NCBI RefSeq assembly: GCF_900091505.1
Contig: NZ_LT607409.1
Span: 806,001 to 870,000 of the forward strand
From: Micromonospora chokoriensis
Lineage (GTDB): Bacteria; Actinomycetota; Actinomycetes; Mycobacteriales; Micromonosporaceae
Length of the DNA: 64,000 bases
Direction: 5' to 3'
In this document: in pieces, positions 42,863 to 51,664 of the stretch
How the letters are laid out: each line of letters starts with the position of its first letter
Numbering within the stretch: position 1 is the stretch's first letter
Notes under the pieces: generated by a model
Seen by the model: only the letters and a program-made list of their open reading frames with translations
What the model was told of the DNA's origin: nothing
The model's database searches: none
Program-made: the position numbers and the translations under genes

Positions 42863-44014
42863 GTGCCGACCGAAGCCGACCCCGCCGACCGTCCCGCCAC
42901 GCCGCACACCGCCGACGCCGCCCAGGCCGACCGTCCCGCCGCGCCGGAGGCTGACGCCGGCCTCGCCGACCGGCCGCCGCTGCGGCGCAGGCTCCCGCCG
43001 GTGATCGCGTTGCTGCTGCTCGCGCCCTGGGCGGCCGAGTGCTCGTGGGGTGGATTCGCCATCGACGACTTCCTTCCGGTGCTGATCTTCCTGGGTCCGA
43101 TGTACGGCGGCGCGGCGATCCTGATCCGGGAGACCGCCCGACACCTCGGCGCGGGCTGGCCGACGATCGTGCTGCTCGCCGCCGCGTTCGGGGTAGTCCA
43201 GGCCGGGCTGGTCGACCAGTCGCTGTTCAACCCCGACTTCCTCGACGACACCCAGTACGCCGACACCCGGGCCGCCGCCGAGGCGACGCTGGTGCCGGGG
43301 CTCGAATTCAGCCTCCGGCAGGCCTTCGACTACGTGGGCAACCACATCGTGCTGACGATCTGCGCGCCGATCGTGCTGATCGAGTCGTTCCTCGGGGCGG
43401 AGCGCCGGCTCCGGCCGTGGCTGGGCCGACCAGGTCTCCTCGTCGTCGGTCTGGTCTACCTGCTCGGCAGTCTGTTCATCTTCTCGGACATCAACGAGGA
43501 CAAGGGCTTCCTGGCCAGCCCACTGCAAATGACCTTCGCCGCGGTGGTGGTCCTCGCACTCGTTACGACGGCTCTCCTGCCGCATTGGCGACTCCCAGGC
43601 CGCCCGGCCGGTGGTGCACGGGGGGCAGCAGAGCAAAGGGGACCACGCCGCATCCGTCGGGTGCCGCATCCGCTGTGGGTGGGCCTGTTGGTCGTCGTCG
43701 TCCGCCTCGGCAGCGACCTCACGCCGAGCTGGACGGGGGTGGCCATCGCGCTTGGGCTCGCCGCCATCGTGGCAACCACCATCGCCTACTGGTCGTCGCG
43801 CAGCGGGTGGGGGCAGCGGCATGTGCTCGCCGCCGGCTCGGCGAGCCTGGTCAGCGCCGCCGCGTTCGCGTACCTCGTGCCGCCGTACTCCCCGGCGAGC
43901 CCGGCGGCGGCCCTGGCCGGCGACATCGCGGTCACCGTCATCACGGTCACTCTGGTCGCGGGAGCGTGGTGGCGGCTACGCGCTTCGCCCGCTGTTCACG
44001 TCGGCGCAAGCTGA
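42863..44014 (+). CDS. Multi-pass membrane protein of unknown function
   Basis: A 383-residue protein with an Ala/Pro/Asp-rich N-terminal 45 residues and about ten membrane segments. The first (VIALLLLAPWAAECSWGGFAI) and the long internal loop (EATLVPGLEFSLRQAFDY) are distinctive, but no transporter motif was recognised. GTG 42863 is chosen because GAGGAG lies five bases upstream. It is followed 54 bases on by the secreted phytase-like gene in the same direction; the RBS of that gene is in the gap. Confidence 0.78.
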   Translation: MPTEADPADRPATPHTADAAQADRPAAPEADAGLADRPPLRRRLPPVIALLLLAPWAAECSWGGFAIDDFLPVLIFLGPMYGGAAILIRETARHLGAGWPTIVLLAAAFGVVQAGLVDQSLFNPDFLDDTQYADTRAAAEATLVPGLEFSLRQAFDYVGNHIVLTICAPIVLIESFLGAERRLRPWLGRPGLLVVGLVYLLGSLFIFSDINEDKGFLASPLQMTFAAVVVLALVTTALLPHWRLPGRPAGGARGAAEQRGPRRIRRVPHPLWVGLLVVVVRLGSDLTPSWTGVAIALGLAAIVATTIAYWSSRSGWGQRHVLAAGSASLVSAAAFAYLVPPYSPASPAAALAGDIAVTVITVTLVAGAWWRLRASPAVHVGAS

Positions 44015-44068
44015 TGCTCCCCGGCAGGTGTCAGCCTCCGTGCGGGTACGACCTAACGGAGGAAGTCC

Positions 44069-46372
44069 TTGACACTCAGAAGAGCATTCACCGCGCTCAC
44101 CGCAGCCGGTGTCGCCGCCGCCAGCCTGACCGGGGCCACCCCCGCGTCGGCCGGAGCGCACCACCCGGGCGGGTCGCTCGCTTTCGACCGGGTCGCCACC
44201 TACCCGGTGTTCCAGAACCGCCCGGCCGGTGAGGACCCGGCGACCGCGACGGTCGCCGAGATCTCGGCGGTCAGCGAGGACGGCCGCACTCTGATCCACA
44301 CCGACGCACTGGCCAAGCGGATCGGCTTCCTGGACATCTCCCGGGCCGACCGGCCGCGCGGCCTCGGCACGCTCTCCCTCGCGCAGCTCGGCGACGCCGA
44401 GGACGAGCCGACCTCGGTCGCCGTGGTCGGGAAGTACGTGCTGGTGGTGGTGAACACCAGCAGCAGCTTCACTGAGCCGTCCGGTCGCCTCGACGTGATC
44501 GAGTTGGCCGGCCGCAAGCGGGTGGCCAGCTTCGATCTGGGCGGCCAGCCCGACTCGATCGCGATCAGCGCTGACCAGCGGTACGCCGCGATAGCGATCG
44601 AGAACGAGCGCGACGAGGAGGCCACCCCGCCCGGCGGTGAGGAGGGCGACCTGCCCCAGGCGCCCGCCGGTTTCGTGCAGATCGTCGACCTGGTCGGGAA
44701 GTCCCCGGCCGGTTGGCGGCTGCGGCCGGTCGCGCTGACCGGCGCCGACGGCAGCGCGTTGCCCGCGTTGGTCCGGGCGGGCCTCGCCGCGCCCACCGAC
44801 CCGGAGCCGGAGTACGTCTCGATCAACAGCCGCAACCAGCTGGCCGTGACGCTCCAGGAGAACAACGGCGTCGTCCTCGTCGACCTGCCCACCGGCCGGG
44901 TCACCCGGGTGTTCAGCGCGGGCACCGCCACGATCAGCGGGATCGACACCAGGAAGGACGGTGTCATCGACCTGACCGGCAGCATCACCGACGTGCCGCG
45001 CGAGCCGGACGCGGTGGCCTGGATCGACGACCGGTACCTCGCCACGGCCAACGAGGGTGACTGGCACGGCGGCACCCGCGGCTGGTCCGTCTTCGACAGC
45101 CACAGCGGCCGGGTCGCCTGGGACGCCGGCAACACCTTCGAGCGGCTCGCCGTCACGTACGGGCTGCACAACGAGGACCGGGCCGGCAAGAAAGGCACCG
45201 AGCCGGAGGGCGTGGCGGTCGCCTCGTACGACGGCGTGCGGTACGCGTTCGTCGGCTCGGAACGCAGCAACTTCGTCGCCGTCTACGACCTCACCGACCC
45301 CACGAGGCCGGTGTTCAAGCAGGTCCTGCCGACCACCAACGGGCCGGAAGGGCTCCTGCCGATCCCGTCGCGCGGGCTGCTCGCGGTCTCCAGCGAGGAG
45401 GACGACGCGTCGGTGAACGTCCGGGCGTCGGTGTCGCTCTTCCAGCTCGGTAAGGGCAGGCCGACGTTCCCGAGCATCGTGTCCGGCACCGATCCGGCCG
45501 GCGCACCGATCGGCTGGGGCGCGCTCGGCGCGTTGAGCGCGGCACCGGGCAAGCGGGACCAGCTCTACAGCGTCACCGACTCGGCGTACACCCAGACCCG
45601 CATCCTCACCATCGACGCGAAGCGGACGCCCGCCGTGATCACCGGCGCGCTGCCGGTGAAGGACGCGGCCGGAGCACCCGTCGGGTACGACGCGGAGGGT
45701 CTCTTCGCCCGCCCGCAGGGTGGCTTCTGGCTCGCCGTCGAGGGTGCCAAGGGCGCGGAGAACAAGCTGGTCCGGCTCGACGAGGCCGGGGTGACCCGGC
45801 AGACCGTCGCGCTGCCCGCCGAGGTCGCCGCCGGTCTCGGTAAGCAGGGTCTGGAGGGCGTCACCGCGACCACCGACCGGCAGGGCCGGGAGATCGTCTG
45901 GGTGGCCGTGCAGCGGGAGCTGGGCACCGACCCGGCCGGCGTCGTCCGGCTCGGCCGGTACGACGTCACGGCGGGCACCTGGAGCTGGTTCGGTTACCAG
46001 CTCGAGGCGACCACCGTGCCCGGCGACTGGATGGGCCTCTCCGAGATCACCGTGGTCGGCGACCGGTTGGCGGTCGTCGAGCGGGACAAGCTGAACGGCC
46101 CGGCCGCCACGGTCAAGCGGATCTACACGGTGCCGCTGCCGGGTGCGGCGGCGACCGGCCCGCTGACGGTGTTGCCGAAGACGCTCGCCGTCGACGTGTT
46201 GCCCGCGCTGCGTGCCACCAACGGCTGGACCCAGGAGAAGCTTGAGGGTCTGACCGTGGCCGGCAACGGCGAGGTGTACGCGATCACCGACAACGACGCG
46301 GTGCAGGACGCGACCGGCGAGACGGTGCTGCTGCGTCTCGGCGACAGCCGAAAGGTCTTCGGACACCGCTGA
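44069..46372 (+). CDS. Secreted phytase/esterase-like beta-propeller protein
   Basis: A 767-residue exported protein. A signal peptide lies at residues 1-29 (FTALTAAGVAAASLTGATPASA). Two halves follow: a seven-blade-like region with repeated DG/NE-x-D loops (SISADQRYAAIAIENERDEE, SINSRNQLAVTLQENNG), and an 'esterase-like activity of phytase' domain (EPEGVAVASYDGVRYAFVGSERSN, GYDAEGLFARPQGGFWLAVEG, QGLEGVTATTD, WTQEKLEGLTVAGNGEVYAITDND). The start is TTG 44069, supported by GGAGGA six bases upstream. It probably acts outside the cell on a phosphate ester or similar; the substrate is untested. It ends at a hairpin. Confidence 0.86.
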   Translation: MTLRRAFTALTAAGVAAASLTGATPASAGAHHPGGSLAFDRVATYPVFQNRPAGEDPATATVAEISAVSEDGRTLIHTDALAKRIGFLDISRADRPRGLGTLSLAQLGDAEDEPTSVAVVGKYVLVVVNTSSSFTEPSGRLDVIELAGRKRVASFDLGGQPDSIAISADQRYAAIAIENERDEEATPPGGEEGDLPQAPAGFVQIVDLVGKSPAGWRLRPVALTGADGSALPALVRAGLAAPTDPEPEYVSINSRNQLAVTLQENNGVVLVDLPTGRVTRVFSAGTATISGIDTRKDGVIDLTGSITDVPREPDAVAWIDDRYLATANEGDWHGGTRGWSVFDSHSGRVAWDAGNTFERLAVTYGLHNEDRAGKKGTEPEGVAVASYDGVRYAFVGSERSNFVAVYDLTDPTRPVFKQVLPTTNGPEGLLPIPSRGLLAVSSEEDDASVNVRASVSLFQLGKGRPTFPSIVSGTDPAGAPIGWGALGALSAAPGKRDQLYSVTDSAYTQTRILTIDAKRTPAVITGALPVKDAAGAPVGYDAEGLFARPQGGFWLAVEGAKGAENKLVRLDEAGVTRQTVALPAEVAAGLGKQGLEGVTATTDRQGREIVWVAVQRELGTDPAGVVRLGRYDVTAGTWSWFGYQLEATTVPGDWMGLSEITVVGDRLAVVERDKLNGPAATVKRIYTVPLPGAAATGPLTVLPKTLAVDVLPALRATNGWTQEKLEGLTVAGNGEVYAITDNDAVQDATGETVLLRLGDSRKVFGHR

Positions 46373-46379
46373 TCCGCCA

Positions 46380-46411
46380 GGCCCGGCGTCCACCAGCGTG
46401 GACGCCGGGCC
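46380..46411. terminator. 14-bp hairpin between convergent genes
   Basis: GGCCCGGCGTCCAC (46380-46393) pairs exactly with 46398-46411 around CAGC. It lies between the phytase-like stop and the convergent 46420 stop and probably serves both. Confidence 0.8.
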
Positions 46412-46419
46412 GCGCGGGA

Positions 46420-47313
46420 CTACTCCTTGATCGGCACGACGTCGGTCGGGCGTTCGACAGTCACGGCGGTGCCGTAGTCGAACAGTTCGAGGGTCGAGTT
46501 GGACGTCCCCGTGTCGAGACGGCCCTTCGCCGTCGACTGCCAGGTGGAGGTGAGCGCCACCGTCGCGATCCGACCGTCGCGGTCCAGCGTGACGTCGCCG
46601 GTCGTGCTGCTCGACCCGTCCCTTCCGCTCTCGGCATAGCTGAAGTGCAGTGAGCCGTCCGGGTTCTCGGTGACTGTCGCGTTCGCGCGCTTCAACGCCG
46701 CGAACAGGGCGGCCGGGTCGGGTTCGGCGGCACCCAGGACCTCATTGCCGTCCCCGTAGAGGGAGAGCCGGTCGTACGTCCCCGGGTACTGGCCGTAACG
46801 GCCGTACGTCTCGCCCGGCCCCTTGTCGGCCGGCAGCGGGCTCAGGGGGCGTTCGCCACCCTGGTACCGGGTGCCGTTGATCAGCAGTTCGGTCATGACC
46901 GAGTCGTCCTGTGGCGCGCGGACGTAACCGGTGGCGGTCCTCGGGTCGAACGCGCCCTCGTAGGTCAGCCCGCCCGGGCCCGAGTTGGTCAGCCGGATCC
47001 GGTAGCTGATGTTCTCGCTGGCGGCGGCGGCCGAGACGAGCCGCATCGCCGGTGAGACGGGCTCCGGTCGCGCGGCCTCGGTGGTGACGCCGGGCCGACC
47101 CGACGGTGAGGTCGTCGGCACGGTGAGCGCGGTGCCGACGCCCAGCGCCAGCAACGCGCACGTCGAGCCGACCAGTGCTGTGGTCCGGCGTCGGCGGCCC
47201 CGCCGACCGCGCTCGATCAACGCACCCACCGGGGGTTCGGAGCCCGTTTCGCCGTCGACGATGTCGTGCAGCCGTTGGGCGAGACGGTCATCGATGCTGT
47301 TCATGACTTTCAC
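46420..47313 (-). CDS. Membrane-anchored protein coupled to SigE-family sigma factor (putative anti-sigma or lipoprotein-like)
   Basis: A 297-residue protein. Residues 1-45 are cytosolic and Arg-rich (ALIERGRRGRRRRTTALVG), one membrane helix follows near 47-65, and the remainder is extracellular with the fold of LppX/LprG-like lipid-binding proteins (DDSVMTELLINGTRYQGG, TVTENPDGSLHFSYA). The GTG start overlaps the sigma factor stop by four bases (GTGA), so it is translationally coupled. This makes it the likely partner of the sigma factor, as anti-sigma or sensor, though the cytosolic part has no recognised anti-sigma motif. Confidence 0.82.
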   Translation of the reverse strand: MKVMNSIDDRLAQRLHDIVDGETGSEPPVGALIERGRRGRRRRTTALVGSTCALLALGVGTALTVPTTSPSGRPGVTTEAARPEPVSPAMRLVSAAAASENISYRIRLTNSGPGGLTYEGAFDPRTATGYVRAPQDDSVMTELLINGTRYQGGERPLSPLPADKGPGETYGRYGQYPGTYDRLSLYGDGNEVLGAAEPDPAALFAALKRANATVTENPDGSLHFSYAESGRDGSSSTTGDVTLDRDGRIATVALTSTWQSTAKGRLDTGTSNSTLELFDYGTAVTVERPTDVVPIKE

Positions 47314-47828
47314 CTGCTTACCAAGTCGAAGGATTCCTCAAGGAGGTGGCGCAGTTTGCCCAGCGCCCGGGCGTTCTGGCTCTTGACGGTGCCCAGCGAG
47401 CAACCCAGCACCTGGGCGACCTCGCGCTCGCTCAGGTCCTCGTAGTGGCGGAGCACCACCACCGCTCGCTGCTTGGCCGGCAGCGACATGAGCGCCCGGC
47501 GCAGGACCACCGCGTCCGGGCCGACGCCGTCGGCCGCGGCGGCCCTGTCGGGGACGTCCGCGAAGAGGCTCTCCCGGCGACGCCGCCGCCACGCCGACGT
47601 GTGGTTGTTGACCAGGGCCCGGCGCAGGTAGGCGTGCGGGTCGCCGAGCCGGGACAGCCGCCGCCACCGCTCGTAGACCTTGACCAGGCTGTCCTGGAGC
47701 AACTCCTCGGCCCGCCACCGGTCGCCGCTGAGCAGCATGGCCAGCCGGATATGTCGCTGCCACGCCACCTCGACGAACGCGACGTAGGACCGGTCCGCCG
47801 CGGACAGTGGTTTCTGTTGGTCGGTCAC
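47310..47828 (-). CDS. SigE-family ECF RNA polymerase sigma factor
   Basis: A 172-residue extracytoplasmic-function sigma factor of the actinobacterial SigE family (about 170 residues, no extra domains). Region 2 is AWQRHIRLAMLLSGDRWRAEELLQDSLVKVYERW, the linker is short, and region 4 is LPAKQRAVVVLRHYEDLSEREVAQVLGCSLGTVKSQNARAL. GTG 47828 with AAGGCGC upstream is preferred; the frame from 47852 adds eight Arg-rich residues. It directs polymerase to a set of envelope or stress promoters; the regulon is unknown. Coupled to the downstream membrane protein; 33 bases after ligD-pol. Confidence 0.92.
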   Translation of the reverse strand: MTDQQKPLSAADRSYVAFVEVAWQRHIRLAMLLSGDRWRAEELLQDSLVKVYERWRRLSRLGDPHAYLRRALVNNHTSAWRRRRRESLFADVPDRAAAADGVGPDAVVLRRALMSLPAKQRAVVVLRHYEDLSEREVAQVLGCSLGTVKSQNARALGKLRHLLEESFDLVSR

Positions 47829-47861
47829 GCGCCTTACACGCCGCGGGGTCACCGAAGGTTG

Positions 47862-48776
47862 TCAGGCCGAGGGCAGTTCCGGGCCGCCGTCGAGCAGGGG
47901 CGCGAGCAGGTCGTCGTACTCCTCGACCCGGGCCAGGACCTCGGCGGCGGTGAACTGGCGGACGGCAGGCCTCCGGCCGCGGGCGCCGGCCTCGACCTCG
48001 TCCCAGGTCAGCGGCGTCGACACCGACGGCACCGACTGGGCCCGCAGCGAGTACGGCGCCACCGTCGTCTTCGCCGCGTTGTTCTGGCTCCAGTCGATGA
48101 AGACCTTGCCCGGGCGGAGGTTCTTCGCCATCTTCGACACGATCAGCTTCGGGTGGGCCTTCTCCAACTCCTGGGCGATCCGTCGGGCGTAGTCGGAGAC
48201 CAGATCGGACGACTGGGTGCCGGCGATCGGGCAGCAGAGCTGCATGCCCTTCTTGCCGGAGGTCTTCGGGTACGACTCGATCCCGTCGTCGGCGAGCCGG
48301 TCCCGCATCAGCACCGCCACCGGGCAGCACTCGGCGAGCCCGGCCGGCGGCCCCGGGTCCAGGTCGACGACCATCATGTCCGGGTGTTCGCCCACCTTCC
48401 ACTGGGGCGTGTGCAGCTCCAACGCGGCCAGGTTGGCCAACCACACCAGCGTGGGCAGGTCGTCGGCGACCACGTAGTCGAGGGTTTCCCGGCCCTTCGT
48501 CGACCCGGGCGCGGGCAGGTTCTCCACGCGCACCCAGTCCGGGGTCGCGGCCGGCGTGTTCTTCTCGAAGAACGACTTGTCGTCCACCCCGTTGGGGAAG
48601 CGGATCCGGGTCACCGGCCGGTCCCGCAGGTGCGGCAGCAGCACCGGCGAGATCCGGGTGTAGTAGTCGATCACCTCGCCCTTGGTGAAACCCGCCGCCG
48701 GGTAGAGCACCTTGTCCAGGTTGGACAGCTCCAGCGGGCGGCCCTCGACGTCCACCCGTAGCCGCTCAGCCGGCAT
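47862..48776 (-). CDS. LigD-type polymerase/primase for NHEJ
   Basis: A 304-residue archaeo-eukaryotic-primase-type polymerase, the stand-alone form of the LigD polymerase domain. Catalytic aspartates are in MMVVDLDPGPP, PKTSGKKGMQLCCP forms the template/nucleotide site, and KVFIDWSQNNAAKT is the family signature. It adds ribo- or deoxynucleotides at broken ends during non-homologous end joining. ATG 48774-48776. It overlaps the stop of the LigD ligase by 11 bases, so the two are one operon. Confidence 0.92.
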   Translation of the reverse strand: MPAERLRVDVEGRPLELSNLDKVLYPAAGFTKGEVIDYYTRISPVLLPHLRDRPVTRIRFPNGVDDKSFFEKNTPAATPDWVRVENLPAPGSTKGRETLDYVVADDLPTLVWLANLAALELHTPQWKVGEHPDMMVVDLDPGPPAGLAECCPVAVLMRDRLADDGIESYPKTSGKKGMQLCCPIAGTQSSDLVSDYARRIAQELEKAHPKLIVSKMAKNLRPGKVFIDWSQNNAAKTTVAPYSLRAQSVPSVSTPLTWDEVEAGARGRRPAVRQFTAAEVLARVEEYDDLLAPLLDGGPELPSA

Positions 48777-49707
48777 CGTCGACCTCCTCCGGAGGTTTGT
48801 CCGGGCGCAACCGCAGCACCCGGGGGAAGCGCAGCCGACCGTCGGGGGTGCGTTGGCCGTACTTCACCTCCACCACCACCCGGGGTTCTACCCAGATGGC
48901 TCCCCGGGCATCCTCGCGCGGCACGCCGGGCGCGAACGGTGACGCGCCGGACCGCAGCGGCTCCAACGCGGCGAGGAGCTGACGCTCGATGGCCGCGCCG
49001 ATCCCGCCGCCGACCCGACCTCGGTAGATCAACCTGCCGTCCGGGCCGGGCACCCCGACCAGCAGCCCGCCGATCCGGCGAGCGCCCGGTCGCCAGCCAC
49101 CGACGACGAAGTCACCGGTCACCTCCAGCTTGACCTTCACCCAGTCCGGTGAGCGCACCCCCGGGCGGTAGGCGGCACCGAGCCGCTTGGCCATCACGCC
49201 CTCCAGGCCGTGCTCGCCGGCCGCCTCGTAGGTGGCCGGCCCGTCGGCGAACATCGGCGGCACCGCCCAGCGGGCGCTCCCCAGCCCCAGCCCGTCCAGG
49301 GCCTCCCGGCGGCGCTCGTACGACCAGCCGGTCAGGTCGTCGCCGTCGAGCCGCAGCAGGTCGAAGATCATGTACGTCACCGGCGTGACCGCCGCCAGCC
49401 GGGCGGCCTTGTTGCGGTCCCGCACGTGCATCCGCTCGGCCAGCGCGGTGAACGACGGCTGCCCGCCCTCGCCGAGCAGCACCACCTCGCCGTCGAGCAG
49501 CGCGTCGTCGACCTGCTCGGGCAGCGAGGCCAGCTCCGGGTACGCGGCGGTGATCTCCACGCCGGAACGGGCATACAGGTGCTGAGCACCGCCTGAGATG
49601 TCGGCGAGCGCGCGGACCCCGTCCCACTTGAACTCGTACGCCCAGCCGTCACCCGCCGGGAGCGGCCCGGTCATCGCGAGCATCGGCTTGAGCGGCGCGC
49701 CGGGCAC
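48766..49707 (-). CDS. LigD-type ATP-dependent DNA ligase
   Basis: A 313-residue ATP-dependent ligase, the ligase module of LigD. The adenylated lysine is in YEFKWDGVRAL (KxDG), GEVVLLGEGG is motif III, EGVMAKRLGAAYRPG is motif IV, and DWVKVKLE is motif V, followed by an OB-fold with WVEPRVVVEVKYG. It seals double-strand breaks held by Ku. GTG 49705-49707 (V-PGAPLKPML) is preferred over the frame from 49803, which would run into the divergent Ku gene. It is divergent from Ku by 85 bases. Confidence 0.92.
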   Translation of the reverse strand: MPGAPLKPMLAMTGPLPAGDGWAYEFKWDGVRALADISGGAQHLYARSGVEITAAYPELASLPEQVDDALLDGEVVLLGEGGQPSFTALAERMHVRDRNKAARLAAVTPVTYMIFDLLRLDGDDLTGWSYERRREALDGLGLGSARWAVPPMFADGPATYEAAGEHGLEGVMAKRLGAAYRPGVRSPDWVKVKLEVTGDFVVGGWRPGARRIGGLLVGVPGPDGRLIYRGRVGGGIGAAIERQLLAALEPLRSGASPFAPGVPREDARGAIWVEPRVVVEVKYGQRTPDGRLRFPRVLRLRPDKPPEEVDDAG

Positions 49708-49792
49708 GACCCGACTGTAGTAGCAGGCCGAACACCTCGCGTCCGGTTCTTTCGGATGCGAGCATGGTCGATACCGGGGAAGGGAGCGCAGG

Positions 49793-50806
49793 ATGCGTGC
49801 CATCTGGAAGGGAGCCGTGTCGTTCGGGCTCGTCTCGATCGGGGTGAAGCTCTACTCCGCGACCGAGGAGAAGGACATCCGGTTCCACCAGGTGCACCGC
49901 GAGGACGGCGGGCGGATCCGCTACAAGCGCACCTGCTCGGTCTGCGGCGAGGAGGTCACCTACGACGACATCGCCAAGGGCTACGACATCGGCGGCGGCG
50001 AGATGGTGATCCTCACCGACGAGGACTTCGCCGACCTGCCGCTGACCAGTTCCCGGGCGATCGACGTGCTGGAGTTCGTGCCGGCCGAGCAGGTCGACCC
50101 GATCCTCTACAACAAGGCGTACTTCCTGGAGCCGGAGGGCGCGGCGACCAAGCCGTACGTGCTGCTGCGCGACGCGCTGATCGACTCGGAGCGGGTGGCC
50201 ATCGTCAAGGTGGCGCTGCGCCAGCGGGAGCAGTTGGCCACGCTGCGGGTCCGTGAGGGTGTGCTGCTGCTCAACACGATGCTCTGGCCGGACGAGATCC
50301 GTACCCCCGACTTCGGTTTCCTCGACGAGGATCTCACGGTGCGTCCGCCGGAGCTGGCGATGGCCAGCTCCCTGATCGACTCGATGACCGGCGAGTTCGA
50401 GCCGGACGTCTTCACCGACGACTACCGGGCCGCGTTGCAGGAGGTCATCGACGCCAAGGTGGAGGGTCGCGAGGTCGTCCAGCCGGAGGAGGTCGAGGAG
50501 GCGCCGGCCGCCGCAGTGGACCTGATGGCCGCGTTGAAGGCGTCGGTGGAGCGCGCCAAGGCGGCTCGCGGTGAGCAACCCGCCCGTGGTGGCGGTGGCG
50601 GCGGTGAGCCGACGCCCATCTCGTCGGCCCGGTCCGCCCAGAAGGCGGCCGAGAAGAAGGCCGCCAAGGCCCCCGCGAAGAAGACCACGGCGAAGAAAGC
50701 CGCCGAGCCGGCGAAGAAGACCGCCGCCAAGAAGACGCCCGCGAAGAAGACGGAGGCGGCGAAGAAGACGGCCGCCCGCAAGACCACCCCCCGCAAGAGC
50801 GCCTGA
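49793..50806 (+). CDS. ku: Ku protein with long Lys/Ala-rich tail
   Basis: A 337-residue bacterial Ku homodimer subunit. The ring-forming domain runs from MRAIWKGAVSFGLVSIGVKLYSA to about residue 245, with the expected SLIDSMTGEFEPDVFTDDYR and EVIDAKVEGREV stretches. After that comes a disordered tail of about 75 residues made of PAKKT/AAKKT repeats, very basic and histone-H1-like. Tails of this kind in Ku bind DNA and affect threading. It starts at ATG 49793 after GGGAGC. It recruits the divergent LigD ligase and polymerase. The tail length is at the long end for the family. Confidence 0.94.
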   Translation: MRAIWKGAVSFGLVSIGVKLYSATEEKDIRFHQVHREDGGRIRYKRTCSVCGEEVTYDDIAKGYDIGGGEMVILTDEDFADLPLTSSRAIDVLEFVPAEQVDPILYNKAYFLEPEGAATKPYVLLRDALIDSERVAIVKVALRQREQLATLRVREGVLLLNTMLWPDEIRTPDFGFLDEDLTVRPPELAMASSLIDSMTGEFEPDVFTDDYRAALQEVIDAKVEGREVVQPEEVEEAPAAAVDLMAALKASVERAKAARGEQPARGGGGGGEPTPISSARSAQKAAEKKAAKAPAKKTTAKKAAEPAKKTAAKKTPAKKTEAAKKTAARKTTPRKSA

Positions 50807-50880
50807 CCGGTACGGCAGCGGCGGCGGTGTCCGCCGGGCCGGGTACGCTCCGCCGGCCGCTGGCCACCGGAGGAGCCCCC

Positions 50881-51519
50881 ATGCCGTACACCCCTGATCT
50901 GGACCGGTTGTTGACGCCCGGAGCCTGCTTCACCGACGAGCACGGCGGATACCTGATCGAGGTGCACCCGGTTGGTGAGATCGTGCTGCCGACCGGTCGG
51001 GTGGTCGGGTGCGACCCGCTGGTGTGCCCGGAGGCCGAGCCGTTCACGGTGACCGTGCCGCCGGGGCGGTACCCCGCCCGTGCCTGGGTGGCGGTGGTGC
51101 TCCGCGAGGACACCGAGGTGGACCGGCGGGTGGCCGCGTTCGAGCTGGTCGTCTCGGCCGAGCCGACCAGTCGGTGGGAGCCGGCCGTCGCGGGCGACCA
51201 GGACGTCGCCGCCCTCGGCGCTGACGACTATTTCGGGTACGGGGTGGACGCCGGTGCCGGCACCCTCGCCGACCCGACGGCGCTCGGTGTCCTGGAGAGC
51301 TGGGACTACGACCGGGTCGAGCAGGTCTTCATCCCCGACAAGCTGCCCTCGTCCCCGGTGCCGGGGCTGATCACCGCCGTGCTGGACGAGGCCAGTGGTG
51401 CCAACGTCGTCACGGTGGCCACCGGTTGGGGCGACGGTTGCTACGGCACCTGGATCGGCCGTACCGCCGACGGACGGGTCACCTCGTTCGTGACCGACTT
51501 CATGGTCGTCCCGGAATAA
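50881..51519 (+). CDS. DUF4241 protein
   Basis: A 212-residue protein of the DUF4241 family. FELVVSAEPTSRWEPAV in the middle and the C-terminal GWGDGCYGTWIGRTADGRVTSFVTDF are characteristic. DUF4241 proteins are sometimes linked to bacterial immunity or toxin-immunity families by annotation, without shown function. ATG 50881 with GGAGGAG seven bases upstream fixes the start; the frame from 50827 does not. It follows ku by 74 bases and may be read from the same transcript. Confidence 0.85.
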   Translation: MPYTPDLDRLLTPGACFTDEHGGYLIEVHPVGEIVLPTGRVVGCDPLVCPEAEPFTVTVPPGRYPARAWVAVVLREDTEVDRRVAAFELVVSAEPTSRWEPAVAGDQDVAALGADDYFGYGVDAGAGTLADPTALGVLESWDYDRVEQVFIPDKLPSSPVPGLITAVLDEASGANVVTVATGWGDGCYGTWIGRTADGRVTSFVTDFMVVPE

Positions 51520-51664
51520 CGCCCGGGAAGGTTCCGGAACCGCCTCGCTGGGCGATCCGTGGCGTGCGCGGCGGGCACGGTGGGCCGCAGTGCGGGTACC
51601 GTGTGCGTCGGCTTTCCCCCCGGCACCGGGTGCCGGCCACACTTCGCAGCAGGGAGTCGACGAC

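Noticed and set aside
43976-46393. An 805-residue minus-strand frame
   Set aside because: It is the antisense shadow of the secreted phytase-like gene, with no family motif.
51530-51541. GGTTCCGGAACC palindrome after the DUF4241 stop
   Set aside because: Twelve bases, self-complementary, but too short to be a confident terminator or operator.
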